A stretch of DNA of 64,000 bases from Lepidonotus clava (GCA_936440205.1 OW387136.1:49870232-49934231), one strand, 5' to 3'; counted from the stretch's first letter, positions 1-10,788 are shown. Translations and numbers: made by a program. The notes: generated by a model not told the origin, from the sequence alone.

Positions 1-295
1 CGTGAACAGAATGAATGGTGGGGGGTATTAGGATTCCTTAGAGAGTCATAGATCACTGGTTAGTAGGACACCCTGTGTCCAGTCTCATAAAACATCACTG
101 CGCAAACACATCAGGAGAGCGGGTATGTTTGACCTGCGTAGGCCGGTGGCTGGAAGCTAGACTGTAGTTGGGTCCAAGTCCGCTAGTCAGTCAAACTAGG
201 ACTGTGAACAAGCAACCATTTTAAGTGGGATTTCCACCATGTTTCTCATAGTGCTTTGCAGCCACTGGTTTATGGCAAGAGGGGACCATATTAAA

Positions 296-483
296 GGGGC
301 CTTCCATAAAATTAATGATATCACACTTTTTCATGGTAATTTTAGGACCCACCCACCCTCCTGTCACACTGAATTTTCTGTTTTGAATATGAAAATAAAG
401 GCCGTTTTCAGGCAGTGTCACACTGTTCAGCCTACCTTCCCATCCCTTTGTACGTGACATCATTAAATTTTATGGATGGCCCC
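296..483. mobile_element. MITE with GGGGCC ends (188 bp)
   Basis: Terminal inverted repeats GGGGCCTTCCATAAAATTAA and the complement of AATTTTATGGATGGCCCC enclose an AT-rich core, with inward ATGATATCAC/GTGACATCAT steps. TAAA flanks both sides and looks like the target duplication. Related copies are at 10895-11024 and 39952-40115. No coding capacity is seen. Confidence 0.75.
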
Positions 484-1139
484 TAAAGAGCCATCAGTTG
501 CATCTCCATCAAAGGTGTTACCCATACTGTGAACAGACTACTCAATGGAAGTAATTCTACCATAATAATTATGCAAATTTTTCAGCTGATCGTTGAGAGC
601 CAATGCCTCTATGTGGATGTCCCGGTGGATGAACGGGCCTATTATGTAAAAGCTTAGTAGGTCAGGGACGGACTACCTGGAAGCAGATGGTCTGTGAATT
701 ACATACTGGGATACGGCATATGCCAGCGCAAGCCCGAACAATTGGAACCACAGGCCATTCAGTCAGTTAGTCAGTTAATCTCAGAGGTCCTAAAAAGGCA
801 TACTGTTTCCTCTAAATTGGAGTACTCAAATACATGACATTTTCAATTGATCTTTTTCCAGGAATTGCCGCATGGACAGAAGGTAAATCAGTCTGCCACT
901 TCGTCGACCTCCACCCAAGAATCATCTCTGCATTGCAGCAGCCCAGTCTGTACCAGCGAAAAACACAACTGACTACTTCTAAGCCTCAAGGCGGAGTTAT
1001 CTAATAATGCCAGTATACAGTTTAGGACTTACGTAGGAGAGCTCGTTGCTACGATAGAAAGTAGGGGGCAAAGCAGAGATTGTCCATAAAGAAGAGCCAT
1101 AGGAACTATTATCATTGACCAACCCATCCAAGAATCACC
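484..1139. other. 5' flank of the receptor gene, no gene seen
   Basis: This stretch lies upstream of the receptor start codon. It should contain the 5' UTR and possibly an untranslated first exon, but I see no convincing TATA box or CpG-rich promoter. A few short direct repeats of the type CAGTTAGTCAGTTA occur near 760-780. Confidence 0.4.
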
Positions 1140-1496
1140 ATGTATGACCAGCTCTTTGCACTGAGTGTCTACAGTACAGACCAGGCCACCTGGGGGGACT
1201 CCTCCAGTGCCCCCAATGCCTCCTCCCTGACCACTACCACAGAGCGGCCCATGGAGTGTCCCTCGGCCTACCCCACCTTCATGAGGGTCATGTACGTGTA
1301 CTTGCTGCCTCCACTGCTCCTGCTGGGGGTGATGGGCAATGCTCTGGCAGTGGCTGTTTTCTGGGTCCAGAGGAGGGAGAGGCTCGGGGAGCGAACTGAG
1401 CTGCTCAGCGGGTTGGCTGTCGTCGACTCGTTTTACCTACTGACTAACATTTTCAGCAGGTTCCTGCCTACATTAGCCAAGTACCACAACATACCC
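1140..1496 (+). CDS. Receptor exon 1 (N-terminus, TM1, TM2)
   Basis: The exon codes residues 1-119. The start ATG lies in an ACCATG context with A at -3, and I see no better upstream choice. The donor is CCC|GTGAGT at 1497, phase 0. The 3' half, from the GN of TM1 onward, is the piece copied three times downstream in intron 1. Confidence 0.85.
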
Positions 1497-4400
1497 GTGA
1501 GTATTGTGTGTGTCTTTGTATGTCTGTGTCTGTGTTTGTGTATTTGTATGTGAGTGTGCTTGTGTGTGCATGCATGTGTGTGTATGCATGTCTGTTTGTG
1601 TGTGTGGTGTTATCAATGTGTGTTTGTGTGTGCATGTTGATGATTGGGTATGCTTGTGTGAGATAGAGTGCGTGTGCAGGAGTTTGTGCATGTGAGTGTG
1701 TGTGGGCAATGCTCTTGCAGTGGCTGTTTTCTGGGTCCAGAGGAGGGATAGGCTCAGGGAGCGAACTGAGCTGCTGAGCGGGTTGGCGGTTGTCGACTTG
1801 TTCTGTCTGCTAACTAACATCTTTAGCATGTTCCTGCCTACATTAGCTAAGTACCATAATATACCCGCGAGTATTGTGTGTATCTTTGTATGTCTGTGTT
1901 TGTGAATTTGTATGTGAGTGTGTTTGTGTGTGAATGCATGAGTATATATGTATGTCTATTTGTGTGTGGGCGTGGTGTTATGAGTGTGTGTTTGTGTGTG
2001 GCGTGTGTGTGTTTGTGTGCATAGTGGGGATGTGCATGTGAGTGTGTGTGAGTAAAACACTGGCAGTGGCTGTCTTCTGGGTCCAAAGGAGGGAAAGGCT
2101 TGGTGAGCACAATGAGCTGCTCAGCTAGCTTGGTGTCGTCGACTCATTCTATCTGCTCACCAACATTTTCAGCAGGTTACTGCCTACCTAAGCCAAGTAC
2201 TACAGTGTACCTGAGAGTAGTGTGTTCGTATCAGTGTGTGTATGTGTAGGTTTATGTGTGTATATGCCAGTGTGTGTGTGTGTGCATGCATGTGTGTGAG
2301 TGAGTGTGTGTCTGTTTATATGTGGGGTGTGATGTTTCTGTGTGTTTCTGTGTGTGTGTGGTGTGTGTGTTTGTGAGGGGAGTGCATGTGTAAATAGAGG
2401 TATGCATGGGAGCATGTGTGAGTACATGTAACACCCTGGCCGTGACTGTCTTCTGAGTCTAGGGAAGGAGCGGCTTGGGAAACACACCAAACCACCTCGC
2501 TGTTGTTGATTCATTCTACCTGCTCATCAAGGTTTCTCCCTACCAATAGCCATGTATCACCACATGCCCATGAGTGCTTGTGTGTGCATGACTGGGTTTT
2601 TGTCTCAGTGTTTCTGTGTTAACATGTATATGTGCATACATGTGTATGTGGGTGAGTTTGCATGTGACTCTGTGTATGTGTGAGTCTGTGTGTGGATGTG
2701 TGTGTTTGTGTTTGCATGAATGTGCACAATGTGTTTGTATTTTAGCGACCCTGATGTATTTTGATACGTTAGCCCATCTCATGATGTTTGTATCTGTTCT
2801 CAGATTTCAAGTACATTTTTTAATTCAAATAGATACTCATCGATAACACGAAAATATGATATGAAGGCATCAATTCTCCCAACCACGGATAGCAAATATC
2901 TTGAGTTGTACCTGCAGGTTAGCCTAGATCAGGATGCATGCTTGGTAATATGTCGACAAACCCAATGCTTTAGTATGGAAATTTTCATGAATTTTGATTT
3001 GTTATTATTAATAGATTAACACTGTAAAAAAAACTATTGGTCATTATTTATCAAATCTATATACAATTAATATTCTTCAGTTTTTTTTAAAATTCATTCA
3101 TTGTTAATGGATATATAACAATTATTTGATAATTTTCTATAGTTTTCCTTGGGTTTTTTTTGACAGAATTAGCCTGCAGGTCCTTAAAATACTTTGAATC
3201 AGCTATCCTTGGCGGGCCATGCATGCACCGTTCATGGGGACATACTGTAAACTCTCAAAAGGTTATCCAAAGCAAGCTGTACACTATTGTCCAGTACTGG
3301 TACTGGCTGCCAGTAACAATGTTTTTAGGAAGTTTACGGTAGAATTCTCCAGGCTAGCACTTCCGGCTTGTGATCGATCCACAGGACCTATGTCCTGCCC
3401 CACCAATGCTATGTGAGTGTTATCACACAATGGTCAGTTGACCACTCACGTGAAATATCTTTACATGTTCTAAGACCAAAATGACCATACAAATTACAAT
3501 TAATATGATTGGTGTCATAATCATTAATTATACAACATGGTAACAATAATGTAAAACAAATTATCAATATTATTTTATATATGTGACACACTTGATGACA
3601 GAATGTGGCCAAGTCAATAAGTATTATTCTTACACTCTGTTCTATTTGATTAGGCACTGTTCTGGTCAATCTACTTCCGGCCGACTGCCTATGCCTTCGC
3701 CTCCACTGGTCAGATGATGGCCTGTTATACTTTAGTTCTGGTCACCGCTCATCGCTACGCCCTCATCTGTCACCCACTCAAGGTACGTGCTTTTATTTCC
3801 ACTGGTCAGATGATGGCCTGTTACACCTTAGTACTGGTGACTGCTCATCGCTACACCCTCATCTGTCACCCACTCAAGGTACGAGGTTTTATTTCCACTG
3901 GTCAGATGATGGCCTGTTACACCTTAGTACTGGTGACCACTCATCGCTACGCCCTCATCTGTCACCCACTCAAGGTACGAGGTTTTATTTCCACTGGTCA
4001 GATGATGGCCTGTTACACCTTAGTACTGGTGACTGCTCATCGCTACACCCTCATCTGTCACCCACTCAAGGTACGAGGTTTTATTTCCACTGGTCAGATG
4101 ATGGCCTGTTACACCTTAGTACTGGTGACCACTCATCGCTACGCCCTCATCTGTCACCCACTCAAGGTACGAGGTTTTATTTCCACTGGTCAGATGATGG
4201 CCTGTTATACTTTAGTTCTGGTCACCACTCACCGCTACGCCCTCATCTGTCACCCACTCAAGGTATAGCATTCTTTTGGTCACATATATATTAGTTATTA
4301 TAGTTAATGTGTGAACGTAAAGCCCCATACCCACTAGGCTAATTTTACCTAGTTTGCTGATGGATCGGCATTAAAATTGACCAATTCTACCCCAATAATT

Positions 4401-7400
4401 TGCCAGTTTTACCACTGATTCAAATCAAACATACACATTTCAATGTAGTATATACTAACAGGTACTCATAGGAATTGGCCGGTTTAGTGCCGACTCATTG
4501 GCCCATTGTGTGAAAGTTGCCTATAAAAAAAAATATAGTGGGTATGGGGCTTGGACAAGTTTGTAAAGGGCAAAAACATGTAAAATCTGAGATTGAGGTC
4601 TGGAATATGCATTTTGCAATTGGTTCCTAAAAAGAAATTCTTTGAAAGTTATAAGAATGTGACATTCTGTATGTATCTGTAAATGAAATTAGAAATGTTA
4701 AATGGCATTAATCTATTGGATTGGTGTACTTGTGATGAGCATTATTATGATAAGAAGAACCGCGGGGGGCGTTCGAGGGTGGCTGTAGGACCCATAGGTG
4801 ATCGTCACATACCGAGAGCGAAGCCCGATGTTTGTACGATCCCCGTGCTCTTTGATTCAGACACAAGTTGGGATGCGAACTGATGCAAATTGATGCGCTT
4901 TGATTCACATTATACCTGTAGTCTGAAAGGGGTAAAATGTCGACCTCTCTGCGGTTACTTATGGTAGGATTTGTATAAAAACACATTGTCGCATAATAAC
5001 ATCGTGGATTCGCATGATAACACCATGGATTCGCATAACAACACTGTGGATTTGTATACTAAGAATGTACTAAATGCTGGTCCATATACGAATTTATGCG
5101 TATTCTGGAATGCCCTTTTGTTCAGACACACCCTAGGATGCGAATTGGAGCGATTTGATGTGGTTTGATGTGCACTATACCATATAATGTGAAAGGGGTA
5201 CAACACTGTAATCACAAAATGAAATCTAGATTTACTGTAGTCTAGGTGGACATCAACATGGATGGTGCACATGGTGGTGTTTACAGTGATGACAGCCTTC
5301 TGCGCCACCCACATCCCCTTGCTGTTAAATAAAACTGTATGAATCAGGTTAAATCTATATTGACTTTACTTCCGCTGTGTCCCTGTAGGTGTCGCAGTGG
5401 ACGTCGGCGACCCGCACGGCGGTGGTGTTCACGGTGACGACTGCCTTCTGCATCGCCTACAACATCCCGCGGCTGTTCGAACTGTCCGTCAGGGTACGCT
5501 TCAACTCGTGTCTGGGAGCCTACTTCCCCACCCTGGTCCGTACCGAGATGGGGGACAACTTCGTCTACAGCATAGTCTACCTCAACGTCTTCAGGCTCGT
5601 CTTCAGGTGGGTAAAATACAGGCAATGGCGGATCCATAGGGGGGGGGGACAAAAGGGGCAATTGCCCCCCTAGACCCAAGTGAGGAAATTTTGACATCTT
5701 AAAATTGGAAGATCTGTGTAAATCCTGTGTTTTTCTTCTTTGTTTTTATAAGTGGGGGACAGGGTTTGCCCCCCCCCCCCCGAGCACTGGCTCTGGATCC
5801 ACCCCTGACAGGGGCTTCCAGGATTTAGGGGGAAAAGTGGGGGCGGCATATAGAGTATGGGACCCCTATTAACTACAAAAAGAGAGGTATATACCTCGTG
5901 CATGGCCGCTGTTTAGTGCTAACCCCCTGTATCGGCACACGTCCATATATAGGCCCCTTATGTAGTACTAAACGTTTCCATAAAATATCTAACAACAGTC
6001 AGAGTTGTATACCATTTTCCAAAAAAAGCTATACAGAAGCAGAGACCCACCTCTGTCCTATATGGGGTACTCGGGGCCGGATCCAGAGCTCGGGGGGAGG
6101 GGGGCAAAACCTGACCCAGCTTTTTTTGTTTTGTTTTGTTTTGTTTATTTAACCATACTCACATACATGTGATCTTCCGTATAGGTGGATGTATAAATGT
6201 ATCACGACACAAACATATAAACAGACACACAAGTCAATTATGATTGAAAGCCACATAACCAGTGTATATTTATGGCATCAGCGTAGCTAAGATTAGCAAC
6301 CACTCTTAAGTCCAAATATCATACTATACTGGTTAAATTAAGGTCTTAATGGCTTTTTTAAAGTCTTGCAAAGTCTCCTTTTCTTGCAACTCTATAGGCA
6401 ATGCATTCCACATTTGACTACCAGTAACATAGGGTGATCTATTGTATACATCCGAATTGATATGATTTATATGAAAGATCGGTCTACCAGCTAGTCTAGT
6501 AGTCCTATTGAAGTGTACCAGTAACGTATCATCAGTATGCAATTTGTACATTTTAGAAAGTAACTGTAGGTCTCTACGTTCCTTAAGGGTTTTAATATTA
6601 GAAATTTGATGTAAGTGCAAGACACTAATTTCTCTAGGGTTGTATATATTATTACACAAACGCAATACCCTATTTTGTAGGATCTGCAATTTATCAACAT
6701 CATGCTGACGACACAGGGTCAATACATAACTAACATATTCCACTAGGGGTAAAATTGTTTGTTTATAGATTAAAATCCTTGTTTTAACGTCTATTATGAA
6801 AATTATGAAAATTAAAATTAAGAACACCAGAATTACACAGATTTTACCATTTTAAGATGCCAGAATGTTCTGACTTGTGTCCGGATTGGGGGAGGGGGGG
6901 GGGGAATCAGGGGCGAATCCAGAAATTGAAAGGGGGGAGGGGAGGGTACAAACATGAATGTACAGGTGAGGGGGGGCCACAAACATGATTAAACAGTTAT
7001 GAAGTTTAGCCTCAGCCCTGTGCACTGATCAATTTGTTGGTTGTAGCGAACAATATAAAAGGAGAGGATGGTCAGGTCAAGAGGTCCATTGCATAGGTGA
7101 CAGGTCTGTTAGGAGTGGCGGATTTAGAGGGGGCACGGGGACGCCCCCCCCCCCTTTTTTTCGGCCAAATTTTAGACTTTTCTAATGTAAAATTCCGCCA
7201 AAAAGTAATTAAGGGAAGAAAATTCAATAGCGTCCCCCCCCCCACTTTTTATCAAATTCCTAGATCCGCCACTGGTTAGATAATATTCTGTTTTATATTG
7301 TGGGGAGTTGCCAAGGTAACGGAGCCAGACCAACAGTAAGTAGTATAGGGAAATGGTTCACTCCTAAAGCCTGATCCCCACAGGGCGACTTACCATATCA

Positions 7401-8650
7401 GGGCGCCGTGATGTCTGGCGACTAAACCACTAGTCGCTGTGGTTTCTGGGCGATATATTTGACATGTTTGATATTGTGAACATAGGGTTTTGTGTGGTAT
7501 AAATGAAGAGAAGACTTGAAGGCTGGAGGTTGTTGTTGATGTTAAATATATATTTCTCTACAGAACCAGGAGTTTAGGCCAAAAGGCCTGTTGTTGCTGA
7601 GTGGTTACATATTTTCTGTTCTGCTGCTGGACCCGGAGTGTCCCTTACAGCATACCTGCACCTCCCACCTGACCTCTGGTCAGTGACCTAATTACAACTG
7701 ACCAATGAGAGCAGGGGGAGTGCTGACTAATTACCATAAACTCTATGACATAATAAATCATATGCATATATGATATATCTTTTGATAATTATAATTTAGA
7801 ATTTATAATGCATTTTATGTTTCAAATAATAGATTTGTTAAATGCTTGTAGTTGTTAGAGGGAAAATATGCCATACCTAAACTTAGGTATGACAATATTT
7901 TCCTATGGCCACCGACGATTAGTTAGTCGTCGGGCGACATACTAAAGTGTCCTCTAGTCGTCAGCAGATTAATAGCAAGAGCGTCCCAACGTGGAGATTA
8001 GTTCTTTAGTCGTCCAGCGACTAGTTAGTTGTCCAGCGACCAATATTTCTTCCTTGGTCGCTGGCGAAATGCACTAATCGCCGTAGTTTGGTCGCTATGT
8101 GGGGACCCGCCTTAACTGTGTTCATGGGCTTATCTGCGTGTCATTGTTAGGAAACCGCCCATTGTTAGGAAACTAACCTGGTTTAACTTCTCAACATGTT
8201 TCTTCCTCCAGACACCTGATCCCCATCGGGTTGCAGTTTGCGCTGACCTTGGCCTTGACCCGCGGGCTCCGGTCCCGGCCCGGGGCGACCTTGACCCGGC
8301 GGCGGACGATGACCTTGGCCCACGTCCTGGCCGTGGTGGCCGTCGTCTTCCTGATCTGTCAGATCCCTCCCTTCTTCTCCGCCGCCCTCAACAGCGCCAA
8401 GAGGACCTTCAAACTCAAGGTCCTCGCCCTCAACGACTTCCACAATTACTTCGTGGTGGTCTGCAACATGTTGTTGACCTTGAACTCGGCCACTAACTTC
8501 ATCATCTACATCCTGTGTGGGTCAGAGTTCAAACGGACGCTGAGACAGATCTGTCCGTTCTGCGCATGTCAGGGGGCGTGTCCGCAGTGCGCATGTCACT
8601 GCCGGGAGAAGTCTTATGTTGTAGATGAAACGGACTCATCACGGATATAA
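1140..8650 (+). CDS. Class A peptide GPCR, FMRFamide-receptor-like, four coding exons
   Basis: The spliced model joins 1140-1496, 3654-3782, 5389-5606 and 8212-8650 into 380 residues with consistent phases (0, 0, 2). All introns have GT-AG borders. Seen: an N-terminal tail with one NxS site (N26), TM1 with GN (N67), TM2 with LAVVD (D96), TM3 ending HRY (152-154), the ICL2 motif CHPLK, TM4 followed by YNIPR, TM6 with CQIP (P287), TM7 with NSATNFIIY, and a tail with seven cysteines at 349-365 that could be palmitoylated. As I recall the family, the YN(I/V)PR after TM4, the NFIIY form of NPxxY and the lack of the usual TM3-top cysteine match invertebrate FMRFamide-type receptors. The ligand is inferred only. 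It should act at the plasma membrane through G proteins. Odd points are HRY in place of D/ERY and the duplicated exon pieces in introns 1 and 2. Confidence 0.85.
1704..1866 (+). pseudogene. Exon 1 copy 2 (open reading frame, GC donor)
   Basis: This repeats the TM1-TM2 coding part of exon 1 at an offset of about 370 bp and stays open for 54 codons, with substitutions such as RERLGER to RDRLRER and VVDSFY to VVDLFC. The donor that is GTGAGT in exon 1 is GCGAGT here (1867). GC donors can work but are weak. No good acceptor precedes the copy, only TGTG repeat, so it is probably a non-used exon fragment. Confidence 0.75.
2053..2213 (+). pseudogene. Exon 1 copy 3 (decayed)
   Basis: The copy is recognised by LAVAVFWVQRRERLGE and VVDSFYLLTNIFSR in one frame. 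Two stop codons interrupt it (after NELLS, and within the LPT-AKYY region), and the donor GT is lost. It lies about 346 bp after copy 2 and is followed by another TG-rich stretch. Confidence 0.75.
2426..2572 (+). pseudogene. Exon 1 copy 4 (most decayed)
   Basis: Only short runs remain legible (NTLAVTVF, VVDSFYLL), with several stops and small length changes. It lies about 376 bp after copy 3. Identity to exon 1 falls with each step downstream. Confidence 0.65.
2878..3216. mobile_element. MITE with CCCTACCA ends, copy A
   Basis: It starts CCCAACCACGGATAGC and ends with the inverted GCTATCCTTGGCGGG. Inside are GCAGGTTAGCCTAGATCA and AATTAGCCTGCAGGT. The same words occur in the same order at 47451-47800, which defines the family and its ends. 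It is non-coding. Confidence 0.8.
3654..3782 (+). CDS. Receptor exon 2 (TM3 and ICL2)
   Basis: This exon codes residues 120-162, from ALFWSIYF to CHPLK, phase 0 on both sides. The acceptor is GATTAG|GCA and the donor AAG|GTACGT (3783). It contains the HRY motif at the TM3 base. Its last 81 bp are the module repeated downstream, so the authentic donor could also be any of five later ones without a frame change. Confidence 0.85.
3714..4265 (+). repeat. Six-copy in-frame array of the TM3 exon module (96-bp unit)
   Basis: The module MMACYTLVLVTAHRYALI through HPLK recurs with ATGATG at 3714, 3810, 3906, 4002, 4098 and 4194. Each unit is 81 bp of exon 2 end plus 15 bp of intron start. Donors follow each copy (3783, 3879, 3975, 4071, 4167, 4263). 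There is no stop for 184 codons. Copies 2-3 and 4-5 form near-identical 192-bp pairs (AHRYT then THRYA), while copies 1 and 6 share the older codons TATACTTTAGTTCTG. This suggests a two-copy ancestor whose middle expanded recently. Only the first copy has the full 5' part of exon 2. Confidence 0.9.
4321..4551. mobile_element. PIF/Harbinger-like MITE, AGCCCCATACCCACTAGG ends
   Basis: The 5' end AGCCCCATACCCACTAGGC follows TAA, and the 3' end is the inverted GTGGGTATGGGGCT. The right-hand target copy is altered (TGG). A 114-bp relative at 27422-27535 has intact TTA flanks. It lies in receptor intron 2. Confidence 0.75.
4740..5225 (+). repeat. Diverged direct duplication in intron 2
   Basis: Two segments (about 4820-4940 and 5095-5215) share the order TTCAGACACA, GGATGCGAA(C/T)TG, TTTGATT/TTTGATG, TATACC, GAAAGGGGTA. 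Between them a 27-bp word with GTGGATTCGCAT repeats three times (4998-5055). Function unknown. Confidence 0.6.
5389..5606 (+). CDS. Receptor exon 3 (TM4, ECL2, start of TM5)
   Basis: The exon codes residues 163-234 plus two bases of R235. The acceptor is CCCTGTAG|GTG and the donor CAG|GTGGGT (5607). A cysteine sits in ECL2 (FNSCLG). The phase-2 end joins exon 4 to give VFR-HLIPIG, continuing TM5. A hAT5-like MITE begins only 16 bp after the donor. Confidence 0.85.
5623..5807. mobile_element. hAT5-like CGGATCC MITE
   Basis: It has CAATGGCGGATCCATAGG at the 5' end and the inverted GGATCCACCCCTG at the 3' end, with internal poly-G and poly-C tracts. ACAGG is exactly duplicated on both sides (5618-5622 and 5808-5812). 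Confidence 0.85.
6121..6800 (-). mobile_element. LINE 3' end (C-terminal part of reverse transcriptase ORF)
   Basis: On the minus strand about 150 residues read YKQTILPLVEYVSYV, LQNRVLRLCNN, GSQMWNALPIELQE, then FKKAIKTLI and a stop near 6333. This is the usual C-terminal layout of CR1/Jockey-group non-LTR elements, as I recall it. A UTR of about 180 bp follows and ends in an (AAAAC)n tail at 6149-6121. The copy is 5' truncated, as expected from target-primed reverse transcription. Confidence 0.8.
7113..7274. mobile_element. hAT5-like CGGATCC MITE
   Basis: The ends are GAGTGGCGGATTTAGAGG and the inverted CTAGATCCGCCACTG, with internal G/C tracts. GTTAG is exactly duplicated at 7108-7112 and 7275-7279. 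Confidence 0.85.
7368..8112. mobile_element. PIF/Harbinger-like foldback element, 745 bp
   Basis: The ends AGCCTGATCCCCACAGGGCG and the inverted TGTGGGGACCCGCCT are flanked by TAA (7365-7367, 8113-8115). Both arms repeat GTCGC/GCGAC words (TAGTCGCTG, GTCCAGCGAC and similar). The middle includes unrelated DNA and a short palindrome at about 7863-7905. I see no transposase. Confidence 0.75.
8212..8650 (+). CDS. Receptor exon 4 (TM5 to C-terminus)
   Basis: The exon completes R235 and codes residues 236-380. TM6 spans about 268-290 with CQIP in place of CWxP. TM7 spans about 312-336 with NFIIY in place of NPxxY. The cytoplasmic tail has a seven-cysteine cluster (349-365) and ends DSSRI. The stop codon TAA is at 8648-8650, followed by a T-rich UTR. 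Confidence 0.85.
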
Positions 8651-10209
8651 GTGTTTTTCCTTTTTTTCCCCTCTTTTTTTTGTCTTTCTTGGGGATTTTT
8701 TTTGTTTTTGTTGTTGTTGTTTTTTGTTTGTTTTTTTACATATTTCAATTGTTTTTATATTTATTTGATGCATTAATCAGGTGGCTGTATATAGGGCCTA
8801 CAGTGGCAGATTAATTGGACAATCTTGTCGATGACCTCATAATGCAAGTATCTATGTTTTGTCTTAATTATCATGTTGAAATAAGATATAACAAAAAGTA
8901 CTACATATATGTTGAAGCTTTTCGTGTATGTGTTTATGCTTTCTTTCATTTTCTATTGGACCTTTCTTTCCAAATAGAATTGATACTCCAGAGATATTGT
9001 TCGTTATTTTTGTTTGATCATTCATTTTAATTTGAGTTCTTGTTGTTGTTTTTGTTCTTATTGTTGTTGTTTTTATTTTTTGTCATTTGAGTAGTGAGAT
9101 ATGTTTGTCCGTTTGAGTAGTCAATGTGTACGTATCTATCTATATATGTTTGTCCGTTTGTTGTTATATTCGGAGTCACTTCCCTTATTCTCAATAATCA
9201 TCCAGTCAATTATATTGATAAGCCTACTCCTGCAGAGTAGGAATTTGTATCAAAAGGCTGGTTCCCATCCATAGTCAATTCTATGAAAACGCCACTAACT
9301 TCCTAGGTGGGGGGGGGGGGCAGACACCGTGCATAGACCCTAAGTTTTTTACTACCCCTCTTCTGTTCCTGGAGTGTGAATTCTAACATAGGATCTCTAT
9401 GGGAATCGAAATATTTGTATGTAGACCACATTGTTGGTTGGAGATTGATCGGATGACATAATAAGGATGTACCAGTGGGTACAGCCATATTGAAAATATG
9501 CTAGTTCCTCGGTCTCTCACTAGGGGGATCAAATGAGAGTTGCAGGTCCACTATCAATTTCACATCTGATCTTTCATTGATTTGTAATTATTTATCATTT
9601 TACCTGTTGAAAGAGGTGGAAGAGACGGAGCTTTTGTTTTTTCAAACCACACTCAAATTCGATAAATTCTATAATCTCGACCTTGTTTTATATTGGGATC
9701 AAAGGTAGAATATGGCAAAACAGAGTATGTGCAACTTTTGTCTCTTAACTTTGAGGTAGCCTAAGGAACTTTCTGTACAGCATAAGATAGGAAAGCTTCG
9801 ATACACATCCATGTGTTTAATATGCGTAATTATATAGATTCAAACAAGGATTTGGCAAGCATACAGTTATTTGTCTTGAGAGATCTATATGACTACATGT
9901 ACGTGGATGTTGGTATATGTGTGACGTATGTATGTGTAATTGTATGTATGTGTTTCTTTGTGTTGTATTATATATATGTATGTAGGCTAATTATGTATTT
10001 GTATGTTATCATGTTTGTTCAAATTTCTTATTATTGAGAGCGTCTCTTAGGGCTAAGATATAGCTTACAGTACGAATTGTGTCATGTTTCGCAAAACTTC
10101 TTAATACATGGACACTCGCCACGTGTATAGGTCTTGTATGTGATGCTGGCCTGTAAACAGTGGAGGTTGTTTGAGAGCCCTTCCCCAGTGTATAGCCCCA
10201 AGGACGTCT
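8651..10209 (+). other. 3' UTR and flank of the receptor, no further gene
   Basis: It starts with a T- and TTG-rich stretch (8655-8760), a likely 3' UTR. A canonical AATAAA could not be placed with confidence. The remainder is AT-rich, with poly-G at 9308-9321 and a small palindrome CCTACTCCTGCAGAGTAGG near 9224. Confidence 0.45.
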
Positions 10210-10788
10210 CCCAGCTGCCGGTGTGACATTATAATAATATTGCAGCAACGTTCTGGATTCTTATTATGTTAAATTGTAATGTTGTAGCATTGTTATTTTG
10301 ATGACTCCCAGTATACTACTAACGTCGCTGCAACCAACTGTTGCAACTTTATATTGTGACATTTTGGTAATGTTCTTGCCACATTATTGTGAGGTTAATA
10401 TTGCCACCTTACCCAATAAGAACGTCACAATAACATTCTGTTTAGGTGTGGTTGAGACCTGATTAAAAAGAGAATGTCACAATAACATTCTGTTTAGGTT
10501 ATGTTGACACCTGAGCTAATAAGATAGTCACAGTTACATTCTGTTAAGGTAACGTTAAGACCTGACCTAATCAGAACATCACAATAACATTCAGTTTAGG
10601 TTAGGTTGGTACCTCCCCTGGTGAGGAAGTTACAATAATCTTCTTTTTAAGTGAGGTCTTGACCTCACCTAATCAGATCCTCACTATAAACTTCTGTTTT
10701 GATTTGGTCTTGACATTACTTCATTAGAACGTTATGTAACTGACTGTTTGTATAAAATGACCGTTTTTTACATTGCACTCTGGCCGGG
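10210..10788. mobile_element. CCCAGC-ended element, long variant with internal 60-bp repeats
   Basis: It begins CCCAGCTGCCGGTGTGACAT and runs to GGCCGGG. The left part carries the family words TTGCAGCAACGTTCT and GATGACTCCCA. From about 10420 to 10720 a unit of about 60 bp (CACAATAACATTCTGTTTAG ... GACCTGACCTAATCAGA) is repeated about five times. Confidence 0.7.

Larger units (their letters stand above)
1497..3653 (+). other. Receptor intron 1
   Basis: The intron begins with a TGTG-rich microsatellite that is part of a tandem unit of about 350-375 bp also carrying exon 1 copies. It then holds a 339-bp MITE (2878-3216) and AT-rich DNA, and ends at TTGATTAG|G before exon 2. Apparent ORFs over the GT repeats are low-complexity artefacts. 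Confidence 0.75.
5607..8211 (+). other. Receptor intron 3, rich in mobile elements
   Basis: The intron holds two GC-rich hAT5-like MITEs (5623-5807, 7113-7274) and fragments of others (about 6073-6110, 6903-6945). It also holds a LINE 3' end (about 6121-6800) and a 745-bp Harbinger-like element (7368-8112). The acceptor is TTCCTCCAG|A at 8211. Confidence 0.8.

Noticed and set aside
1504-2846. ORFs of 60-118 codons on both strands rich in C, V, H and T
   Set aside because: They are translations of TG/CA microsatellite in intron 1 and carry no independent protein signal.
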